Source of the DNA: an uncultured Bacteroidales bacterium
Lineage (GTDB): Bacteria; Bacteroidota; Bacteroidia; Bacteroidales; F082
DNA length: 5,141 nucleotides
Reading direction: 5' to 3'
Assembly: GCA_937902805.1 (NCBI GenBank)
Contig: CALEMB010000226.1
Coordinates: 1-5,141, forward strand
Part shown: in pieces, positions 1-5,141 of the stretch
Layout of the letters: each line of letters begins with the position of its first letter
How positions within the stretch are numbered: the first letter of the stretch is position 1
The notes under the pieces: generated by a model
What the model was told of the DNA's origin: nothing
The model's input: only the letters and a program-made list of their open reading frames with translations
The model's database searches: none
Made by a program: the position numbers and the translations under genes

Positions 1-78
1 CCCAAAGTGTCCCAGCTGTCCCAAAGTGTCCCAAGTGTCCCACCTGTCCCTAAAGGGACAGTGGGACAGTGTGGGACA
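1..78. repeat. TGTCCC short-period array with inverted copies
   Basis: TGTCCC occurs five times, starting at 8, 17, 27, 36 and 45 (steps of 9, 10, 9 and 9 bases). It is followed by three copies of its reverse complement GGGACA at 55, 63 and 73. A 13-base unit, CCCAAAGTGTCCC, is repeated exactly at 1-13 and 20-32. Positions 36-50 can pair with 55-68 in a GC-rich stem of 14 pairs with one bulged C and a TAAA loop, and the outer copies could extend it imperfectly. No T-tract follows, so it does not look like an intrinsic terminator. I do not recognise it as a named element. It may be a dispersed intergenic repeat, which would explain why the contig starts here. Confidence 0.8.
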
Positions 79-123
79 GGGCGTGACACTAAGGCCGGCC
101 CATCAATATCGACAAGAAGAAAC

Positions 124-155
124 ACAAGCCGCCTTGGTGGGGGCTTTGTTTTTTT
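124..155 (+). terminator. Putative intrinsic terminator of an upstream off-window gene
   Basis: AAGCC (126-130) can pair with GGCTT (142-146). Two more C-G pairs (132-133 with 139-140) follow across a G-G mismatch, closing a TTGGT loop. With one bulged T the stem extends to 124-125. A T-rich run, TTGTTTTTTT, follows at 146-155. Hairpin plus T-run is the layout of a rho-independent terminator reading rightward. It would end a gene lying left of the window. The stem is imperfect and overlaps a promoter, so the T-run could instead be promoter sequence. Confidence 0.45.
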
Positions 156-165
156 CCTATCTTTG
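134..165 (+). promoter_or_regulatory. Bacteroidota-type promoter for the HAD gene
   Basis: TTG at 134-136 (-33 element), a 21-bp spacer, and TATCTTTG at 158-165 match the Bacteroidota sigma-70 pattern TTG-N19-21-TAnnTTTG. Transcription would start near 170-173, leaving a leader of about a dozen bases before the ATG at 184. This supports that ATG over the longer open frame that runs back into the repeat array. Confidence 0.65.
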
Positions 166-183
166 CCGAAAAAATCAGGTCCT

Positions 184-786
184 ATGATTAAAAACATCAT
201 CTTCGACTACGGCGGCGTGCTCCTCGATTGGAATCCGCATTACCTGTATGACCCTTATTTCGGCGATGTGGACAAGGCCGAGTGGTTTCTCACGCACATC
301 TGCACTTACGAATGGAACGCCCAGCACGACAACGGCAAACCCATTGCGGAAGGCACGGCGGAGCTCGTCGCCGAACATCCCGAGTGGAAAAAGGAAATCG
401 AGCTGTATTACGGCGATTTCATGAAGATGATGGGTGGACAGATACCTGGCATGGAGGAGTATATCAAGCAATTGAAAGAAAAGGGTTCCCGTATCTTTGG
501 TTTATCCAACTGGTCTGTGGAGACCTTCGCTTTGGTGCGGCCCGTCTATCCCGTCCTCAATCTCATGGAGGACATGGTGATTTCGGGCGTCGAGCATGTG
601 ATGAAGCCCGACCCGAAGATTTTCCAATTGGCCATGCAACGCTTCGGCATCAAGGCCGAGGAAACGGTGTTTATTGACGACAACCCGAATAATGTGGCGG
701 CGGCGAATGCCTTAGGAATTACGGGGTTATTGTTTGAAGGGAAAGTGAAACTACAAAAGGACTTGAATAATATAACGCTACAATAA
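184..786 (+). CDS. HAD-family hydrolase, probable phosphatase (HAD-IA, YihX-like)
   Basis: A 200-residue cytosolic protein with the full haloacid-dehalogenase motif set. Motif I is FDYGGVL at residues 7-13 with the nucleophile Asp8. Motif II is Ser108 in GLSNW, motif III is Lys141 in MKPDP, and motif IV is Asp165-Asp166 in FIDDNPNN. Residues about 17-100 form the helical cap typical of subfamily I. The length is normal for small phosphatases of this family, which mostly act on sugar phosphates, nucleotides or other small phosphate esters. The second Asp usual in motif I is replaced by Gly10, as in YihX-type members with a DLGNV-like motif, so the substrate cannot be assigned. The ATG at 184 is chosen because MIKNIIFDYGG is the expected N-terminus and a promoter lies just upstream. 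An open frame extends left to position 7 but encodes low-complexity repeat sequence. The 3' end overlaps the convergent ATPase gene by 9 bases. Confidence 0.9.
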   Translation: MIKNIIFDYGGVLLDWNPHYLYDPYFGDVDKAEWFLTHICTYEWNAQHDNGKPIAEGTAELVAEHPEWKKEIELYYGDFMKMMGGQIPGMEEYIKQLKEKGSRIFGLSNWSVETFALVRPVYPVLNLMEDMVISGVEHVMKPDPKIFQLAMQRFGIKAEETVFIDDNPNNVAAANALGITGLLFEGKVKLQKDLNNITLQ

Positions 787-2076
787 CATCGCCATATACA
801 GCGGGAGATAAAGCACACCGTCTTTTTCAAAGACATTGGACTTGCAAAAGACAACGGCTCTACCGATTTTTTCAGGGAATGACTTCATGGCCGCATCAAG
901 CGAGGCGTGTCGAGTGAAATTGTCGCCCGATTTGACTTCAACGATGGCGATGGCCTTGTTCTCTTCGATGATGAAATCCAATTCCTGCTTGCTCTTTCGG
1001 TCGTAATAATGCAAGGGAATGCCTTTTGCCGACAACGCGCATGCCACAAAGTTTTCGGTCAAAGCGCCTTCGTTGACATCAATTGCCCCGTTCATCACAT
1101 TGAATTGCAAGCCTTTGAGCAACAATCGGCTGAGCAGTCCCGTATCTACCATGTACAGTTTGTAGAGTTTGCGGTTTTCCGTGGCTTCAAAGGGCAATTC
1201 AAAAGCGGAAGTGTTGAAGGAATAGTAGGCGATGCCCGCATCGATGAGCCATTGCGTCGGGTCTTCGTATTTTCTGCGTGATGCGCCTTGCTCGATGTCG
1301 GCGAGGACAAAACGCTTGTCCTGTTTACCTAATTCAGATGGAATGGCATCGAAAATGCGTTTTACGAGTGTCTGGGACTTGCCAGCATATTTCGAGATGT
1401 CGGCCCGATAAGTGGTCAAAATGGAACGTTGCACCTCTGTCGTCAGTCGAAAGTCGTCGTTGTTGATATAGGTTTGCACCACTTCTGGCATTCCGCCCAC
1501 CACAAGAAACTCACGGAAATACTTCATAAACTGGTTGTGGATGAACTCGGGCAGAGGCTTTTGCGTTTCAAAGGACTGGCATATCAGTTGAATGGTTTCC
1601 TCTCCAATGCCTTTTGCCCATAGAAACTCTTCAAAATCAAGGGGAAACATGGTGTATTCCTGCTCAAACCCGACGGGATAAGATGGTACTTCTTTGTAAT
1701 TGATGCCCAACAGCGAACCTGATTCAATAAAGTCGTAGCGGTGTTCTTCCACCAAAAACTTGATGGCGGTGCGAGCGTTGGGACACTCTTGGATTTCATC
1801 AAAAAACACCAAAGTTTGGCCTTCGATAAAAGGCCCGAAGCCCATGGCCGACAGGTTGGCCACGATGGTACTAGTGTCAAGATCGCCGTCAAAAGCCTGC
1901 CGTGCAACTGGCCGTTTCACGAAATTGACTTCCACGAAATGATTGTAGTGCTTGCGGGCAAACTCCCTGATGGCGGTTGTTTTTCCAACTTGACGTGCAC
2001 CCGTTACCAAGGCGGCTTTCTTATGTGTTGATTTATACCAACTTTCGAGATTATTTATGGCTTTACGGCGTAACAT
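778..2076 (-). CDS. AAA-type ATPase with C-terminal DUF4143 domain
   Basis: A 432-residue predicted cytosolic protein of the AAA_14/DUF4143 family, common and often multicopy in Bacteroidota but without an established function. The N-terminal ATPase domain has a Walker A motif GARQVGKT at residues 26-33, a Walker B motif LVFFDEIQ at 89-96, and a conserved IESGSLLG segment at 117-124. The rest (about 190-432) is the DUF4143 region. It ends with ELDFII (365-370) and VEVKSG (379-384), the D...ExK arrangement of PD-(D/E)XK nuclease-like folds. Length is typical and the gene looks intact. A GTG at 2094 would add six residues, but the ATG at 2076 is preferred: MLRRKAI is a usual start for the family, and the GTG lies too close to the predicted transcription start. 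The gene has its own promoter with three 33-bp-spaced repeats and no same-strand neighbours, so it is probably monocistronic. DNA binding or nuclease activity is inference only. Confidence 0.9.
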   Translation of the reverse strand: MLRRKAINNLESWYKSTHKKAALVTGARQVGKTTAIREFARKHYNHFVEVNFVKRPVARQAFDGDLDTSTIVANLSAMGFGPFIEGQTLVFFDEIQECPNARTAIKFLVEEHRYDFIESGSLLGINYKEVPSYPVGFEQEYTMFPLDFEEFLWAKGIGEETIQLICQSFETQKPLPEFIHNQFMKYFREFLVVGGMPEVVQTYINNDDFRLTTEVQRSILTTYRADISKYAGKSQTLVKRIFDAIPSELGKQDKRFVLADIEQGASRRKYEDPTQWLIDAGIAYYSFNTSAFELPFEATENRKLYKLYMVDTGLLSRLLLKGLQFNVMNGAIDVNEGALTENFVACALSAKGIPLHYYDRKSKQELDFIIEENKAIAIVEVKSGDNFTRHASLDAAMKSFPEKIGRAVVFCKSNVFEKDGVLYLPLYMAMLL

Positions 2077-2079
2077 TTT

Positions 2080-2159
2080 GCAACTTTTTTCCACTTATTT
2101 CGATGCAAAATTACAACTTTTTTCCAGTGTTTCAATACCTTTTTTGCAACTTTTTTCCA
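2080..2159. repeat. Three 14-bp direct repeats at exact 33-bp spacing (putative operator)
   Basis: The core GCAACTTTTTTCCA occurs at 2080-2093 and 2146-2159, and with one difference (A for the first G) at 2113-2126. Starts are 2080, 2113 and 2146, so the period is exactly 33 bp, close to three turns of B-DNA, which puts all copies on one face of the helix. Read toward the ATPase the core is TGGAAAAAAGTTGC. The copy at 2146 lies just upstream of the predicted -33 element, the copy at 2113 fills most of the -33/-7 spacer, and the copy at 2080 lies in the short leader next to the start codon. This placement suggests a cooperative repressor site, possibly bound by the ATPase itself. The binding partner is inference. 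Confidence 0.85.
2106..2135 (-). promoter_or_regulatory. Bacteroidota-type promoter for the DUF4143 ATPase
   Basis: On the minus strand, TTG (2135-2133), a 19-bp spacer and TAATTTTG (2113-2106) fit TTG-N19-21-TAnnTTTG. Transcription would begin near 2100, giving a leader of about 20-25 bases before the ATG at 2076. The leader is A-rich (GGAAAAAAG) rather than a classical Shine-Dalgarno sequence, and is itself one copy of the direct repeat. Confidence 0.65.
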
Positions 2160-2176
2160 TATCTTTGAAGAATGTG

Positions 2177-2208
2177 TTGTTTTCATTCCGTTTTTATTCG
2201 TAACTTTG
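2177..2208 (+). promoter_or_regulatory. Bacteroidota-type promoter for the YD-repeat gene and nnr
   Basis: TTG at 2177-2179, a 21-bp spacer and TAACTTTG at 2201-2208 fit the Bacteroidota promoter pattern. Transcription would start near 2214, about 25 bases before the ATG at 2240. A second -7-like match, TATCTTTG, lies at 2160-2167 but has no TTG at the right distance upstream. It could be an alternative weaker start with a longer leader. The divergent ATPase promoter and its repeat set lie immediately to the left, so joint regulation is possible. Confidence 0.65.
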
Positions 2209-2239
2209 CACAAATTCAGATCATTTATTTCATTATGCA

Positions 2240-3544
2240 ATGAAACGATTTCATAATATAGTATTACTTGTGCTGATTGCCTTGGCTGGGAATATCTTCG
2301 CCCAAAAAACGGATAGGGAAGAGGATATGTTAGTTGGTAATGTGAAGTCTTTAGTAGAGTGCCATTATCGATTTACAACTAATGATTCTATTAATCATGA
2401 TGATTTTATGAGGCGTTTCTATCAATGCGGCTTTGATACGGAAAGAATGTTGTCTTTTGCTGATAGTCTTAAGTTTGCAAGCGATAGGGAATGTTATTGC
2501 AAAGAGTATGATTCATTGGGTAATTATACCAAAATTGGCGACACTCGTTGTCAATATGAATATGATGAATGTGGCAGAATGTTGAAAAAGATTGTAGTGA
2601 ATAGCGTTTCGCATAATGACACTACTTATTTCAAATATGATAAAGAAGGAAGGCTTGTGGAAGAAAGGCGTCAGGATCGTAGAGAACAATGGAACTACGA
2701 TTTGGAAGGTCGATTGTTGGAGCACAAAGTCATGGAAGGAGAGAAAATACGGACACTATTCACACTAAAGTATGATAAAAACGGAGTTTTGCGCAAGTCG
2801 GAGGGTTATGGAGGTATAAAAAGGGATGCAAAGTATTATTGGGAATACGATTCGAAAGGGAATGTCATTTTTGAAAGAATTGAAAACAATGGAATTGCGG
2901 CTCTTACAAAAATGAGGACAAAATACAAATATGATAAAAACGATAGCATCCTTAAAAAGACTATACATGAAACACGATGGTACAATTTCCCTAGACAAAA
3001 AGATGACTTTTGGGAAGAGACTGACTCACTAGGAAATGTAACGCGTTATTCCAACTACAAAGTCGCATATTCCAAGAAAAAAGAAAAACTAAAACACGAG
3101 TTGCATTATACCCGCAATGAGGCGGGTGGCCTGATAAATGAAAAATGCGTACATAAAAACCAATACGGCACTTCTGTATCTTTAGGCGAATATGATGATG
3201 CTGGTCGATTAATTAAAGATGTGTCTTTATTTAGGAATGATACAATTCCTCGGGAAATAATCAAGTACAAGTATGACGAATTGGGCAGGATTATAGAAAA
3301 AGAAATAATGAACTATGCTGATTCGCGATTCCGTAAAGAAGTCACGAGATATTATAAAGACACAGACTTTAGGACATATTATGCCACATATCATGGTGAC
3401 AATGAGGAAGATTATGCTTTCTCACACGAGAGTCTGTTTTTCTTTGACGAACACGGAAACTGCATAGCGCATATACAATGGATGCCAGGGGCAGATTTGT
3501 ATGAGTATTATTTCAGTGTGTATCGGTATGAATATTACGAGTAA
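2240..3544 (+). CDS. Secreted YD-repeat (RHS-like) protein
   Basis: A 434-residue predicted exported protein. Residues 1-21 form a signal peptide: a basic start (MKR), a hydrophobic core, then IFA before QKTD, giving likely cleavage after Ala21. No lipobox cysteine is present, so it is probably periplasmic or secreted. From about residue 90 to 410 it is built of degenerate YD repeats of the form YDxxGRLxxx, with YD or FD at 90, 108, 133, 153, 178, 203, 231, 318, 345 and 402 and eroded copies near 261 and 290. Such repeats make beta-hairpin strips in RHS/teneurin proteins. This one lacks the RHS core and any toxin C-terminus, so it is a stand-alone repeat protein of unknown role. Six of its eight cysteines fall within 41-111. 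The tail is Tyr-rich. The gene is markedly more AT-rich than its right neighbour, which starts one base after its stop. The function is not known to me. Confidence 0.85.
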   Translation: MKRFHNIVLLVLIALAGNIFAQKTDREEDMLVGNVKSLVECHYRFTTNDSINHDDFMRRFYQCGFDTERMLSFADSLKFASDRECYCKEYDSLGNYTKIGDTRCQYEYDECGRMLKKIVVNSVSHNDTTYFKYDKEGRLVEERRQDRREQWNYDLEGRLLEHKVMEGEKIRTLFTLKYDKNGVLRKSEGYGGIKRDAKYYWEYDSKGNVIFERIENNGIAALTKMRTKYKYDKNDSILKKTIHETRWYNFPRQKDDFWEETDSLGNVTRYSNYKVAYSKKKEKLKHELHYTRNEAGGLINEKCVHKNQYGTSVSLGEYDDAGRLIKDVSLFRNDTIPREIIKYKYDELGRIIEKEIMNYADSRFRKEVTRYYKDTDFRTYYATYHGDNEEDYAFSHESLFFFDEHGNCIAHIQWMPGADLYEYYFSVYRYEYYE

Positions 3545-3545
3545 G

Positions 3546-5054
3546 ATGAAGATATTGTCAGTACAACAAATCCGCGAAGCGGACAAATACACGATAGAAA
3601 ACGAACCCATCGAGTCCATTGATTTGATGGAACGAGCTGCCACGAAGGTTTTCGAATGGCTCTACCGCCGTGCGCCGCGCGAAAAGACAATCAAGGTTTT
3701 CTGCGGTATGGGCAACAACGGCGGCGACGGTCTGGCCGTGGCCCGAATGCTGAACGGGCAAGAGGTTGTCCCGCAGGTGTTTATGGTGCGCCACTCCGAC
3801 CGCATGAGCCACGACTGCGAGGTGAACTACTACCGCCTGATGAACGAGACTAAGGTGCCGATGTTCGACATCCTCAACGAAGACGATTTCCCGAAGGTCG
3901 GGGCCGACGATGTGGTCGTCGACGCCATGTTTGGTTCGGGCCTCAACCGTCCGCCACAAGGTGTGGCCGCCGACTTGATTGCCTACCTCAACCAGAGCAA
4001 GGCCATCCGCGTGGCCATCGACATCCCCTCGGGCCTCTTCGCCGACCAGCCCAGCGCCTTGGGTTTCATCTTCAAGGCCGACTACACGCTGACCTTCCAG
4101 TTTCCCAAACTGGCCTTCCTCTTCCCCGAAAACGACCCCTACGTGGGCCGCTTCGAGGTCTTGGACATCGGTCTGCATCCACGCTACTGCGAGGAGGTGG
4201 AAACGCCCAACCTGCTGACCACCAAGGTGATGGTGAAACCCATCCTGCACAACCGCACAAAATACTCCCACAAAGGCACATACGGCCATGCGTTGCTTAT
4301 CGCTGGCTCCGAAGGTAAGACGGGCGCGGCCTTGCTCGGAGCGAAAGCTTGTCTGCGCACGGGCGTGGGCTTGCTGAGTGTACACCTGCCCAAGGTGGCT
4401 CAATTACCTTTGCAGACTGCCATTCCCGAGGCCATGATTGACGGCGACGCATCCGACACTTGTTTCACGATGTTCCAGCATCTGGATGCCTTTACCGCTG
4501 TGGGTGTGGGTCCGGGCTTGGGCAAGGCCGACGACACCGTTCGCGCCTTGAAACGCCTGATACAAGAGGTACAGGTGCCGCTTGTTATGGATGCTGACGC
4601 TTTGAACATCCTCTCCGACAATCCCACTTGGTTGCCGTTCCTGCCCGCCAAGACCATCTTGACGCCGCATCCCAAGGAGTTTGAACGCCTAATAGGGAAG
4701 ACCTCAACCTCGTTTGAACGCCTCGAAAAGCAGCGTGAACTCTCGGTGAAGAACAACCTTATCGTCGTGCTGAAAGGTGCGCATACTTCCATCACTTTCC
4801 CGAACGGCAGCTGTTTCTTCAACACCACGGGCAATCCAGGAATGGCCACAGCTGGTAGCGGCGATGTGCTGACGGGCATTATCCTCTCGCTCTTGGCACA
4901 ACGTTATTCGCCTGAAGAGGCCGCCGTGTTGGGCGTTTATCTCCACGGTCTCGCTGGCGACCTCGCCGCTGAAGAGATAGGGCAGGAGGCCTTGATTGCT
5001 TCTGACATCACGGAACATCTGGGGAAAGCTTACTCAGCACTGCGGGCAAAATAA
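3546..5054 (+). CDS. nnr: Bifunctional NAD(P)H-hydrate epimerase / ADP-dependent NAD(P)H-hydrate dehydratase
   Basis: A 502-residue cytosolic metabolite-repair enzyme. The N-terminal YjeF_N domain (about 1-220) interconverts the R and S forms of hydrated NAD(P)H. The C-terminal carbohydrate-kinase-like domain (about 230-495) dehydrates S-NAD(P)HX back to NAD(P)H, using ADP in bacteria. Epimerase motifs are CGMGNNGGDG (53-62), VVDAMFGSGL (124-133, with Asp126) and VAIDIPSG (156-163). Dehydratase motifs are GVGPGLG (320-326), MDADALN (348-354), LTPHPKEF (372-379), VLKGAHT (408-414) and NTTGNPGMATAGSGDVLTG (426-444), where Asp440 is the expected catalytic residue. Length and domain order match the fused bacterial form, and all key motifs are present. 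The ATG at 3546 is chosen because MKILSVQQIREAD is the conserved start. An in-frame ATG at 3501 would overlap the upstream gene and add 15 unrelated residues. There is a single base after the upstream stop and no good promoter of its own, so it is probably co-transcribed and translationally coupled. Confidence 0.95.
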   Translation: MKILSVQQIREADKYTIENEPIESIDLMERAATKVFEWLYRRAPREKTIKVFCGMGNNGGDGLAVARMLNGQEVVPQVFMVRHSDRMSHDCEVNYYRLMNETKVPMFDILNEDDFPKVGADDVVVDAMFGSGLNRPPQGVAADLIAYLNQSKAIRVAIDIPSGLFADQPSALGFIFKADYTLTFQFPKLAFLFPENDPYVGRFEVLDIGLHPRYCEEVETPNLLTTKVMVKPILHNRTKYSHKGTYGHALLIAGSEGKTGAALLGAKACLRTGVGLLSVHLPKVAQLPLQTAIPEAMIDGDASDTCFTMFQHLDAFTAVGVGPGLGKADDTVRALKRLIQEVQVPLVMDADALNILSDNPTWLPFLPAKTILTPHPKEFERLIGKTSTSFERLEKQRELSVKNNLIVVLKGAHTSITFPNGSCFFNTTGNPGMATAGSGDVLTGIILSLLAQRYSPEEAAVLGVYLHGLAGDLAAEEIGQEALIASDITEHLGKAYSALRAK

Positions 5055-5095
5055 CGAGTATTGTATCTTCACTTTAGATAAAAAAGTTCAGATCG

Positions 5096-5141
5096 AGATC
5101 GGAAGCGCGGTTCAGCAGGAATGCCGAGACCGATCTCGTAT
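5096..5141. other. Illumina paired-end adapter sequence (assembly contamination)
   Basis: The last 46 bases start AGATCGGAAG, continue through GCGGTTCAGCAGGAATGCCG and end CGATCTCGTAT. This matches from memory the Illumina paired-end adapter/PCR primer reverse complement with one substitution (C instead of A at 5106). It is library adapter, not genome. The preceding AGATCG at 5090-5095 duplicates the adapter's first six bases and may also be artefactual. Biological sequence can be trusted only to about 5089, which leaves the nnr gene intact. Confidence 0.96.

Noticed and set aside
93..100. Perfect GGCCGGCC palindrome
   Set aside because: An eight-base palindrome in GC-rich sequence with no supporting context. 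Chance or a restriction-type site.
7..183. Upstream N-terminal extension of the HAD gene (59 residues from a GTG)
   Set aside because: It translates the TGTCCC repeat and the terminator/promoter region, is not like HAD proteins, and would start upstream of the predicted promoter.
2077..2094. GTG start for the ATPase at 2094
   Set aside because: It lies only a few bases from the predicted transcription start and adds residues (MEKSCK) that encode the repeat. The ATG at 2076 fits the family better.
2080..2159. CRISPR-like array
   Set aside because: The repeats are 14 bp with 19-bp gaps, lie inside a promoter, have no cas genes nearby, and are too short for a CRISPR repeat/spacer unit.
3558..4403. 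281-residue minus-strand open frame opposite nnr
   Set aside because: It is a shadow of a GC-richer coding region. The plus-strand frame has every nnr motif, and the antisense product resembles no family I know.
4400..5018. Several minus-strand frames opposite the nnr C-terminal domain
   Set aside because: Overlapping shadows with no recognisable motifs or promoter.
5055..5095. Terminator or promoter after nnr
   Set aside because: Only about 40 bases of genomic sequence remain before the adapter. No stem with a T-run and no TAnnTTTG match is present.
5096..5141. Inverted GATC-containing motif at the contig end (CGAGATCGG / CCGATCTCG)
   Set aside because: It is part of the synthetic adapter sequence, not a biological inverted repeat.

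Overview
The window looks like the end of a contig from a Bacteroidota genome, probably Bacteroidales (Prevotella/Bacteroides-like), and probably from a metagenome or draft assembly. Three upstream regions carry the Bacteroidota promoter pattern (TTG, 19-21 bp, TAnnTTTG). No strong Shine-Dalgarno sequences are visible. The gene types also fit: a DUF4143 ATPase, a secreted YD-repeat protein, and a fused NAD(P)HX epimerase/dehydratase. The genus cannot be fixed from the sequence alone.

Layout. Positions 1-78 are a short-period TGTCCC array that turns into its inverted copy and can fold into a long hairpin. A likely terminator of an off-window gene (124-155) overlaps a promoter (134-165) for a HAD-family phosphatase-like gene (184-786, +). 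That gene meets a DUF4143-type AAA ATPase (2076-778, -) tail to tail, with overlapping stop regions. The 163 bp upstream of the ATPase is a divergent promoter region. It holds three 14-bp direct repeats spaced exactly 33 bp apart, which bracket and interrupt the ATPase promoter. To the right are a secreted YD-repeat protein (2240-3544, +) and, one base after its stop, the bifunctional NAD(P)H-hydrate repair enzyme (3546-5054, +).

How the genes work together. Only the YD-repeat gene and the repair enzyme look co-transcribed, and no shared pathway is apparent. The former is AT-rich and exported, while the latter is GC-richer cytosolic housekeeping. The ATPase and YD-repeat genes look like accessory genes set among housekeeping genes. 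The 33-bp repeat set is the most interesting non-coding signal and suggests autoregulation of the ATPase.

Quality warning. The last 46 bases (5096-5141) match an Illumina paired-end adapter with one mismatch and are not biological. I see no clearly new multi-gene system. The best leads are the repeat-controlled ATPase and the exported YD-repeat protein coupled to a metabolite-repair gene.
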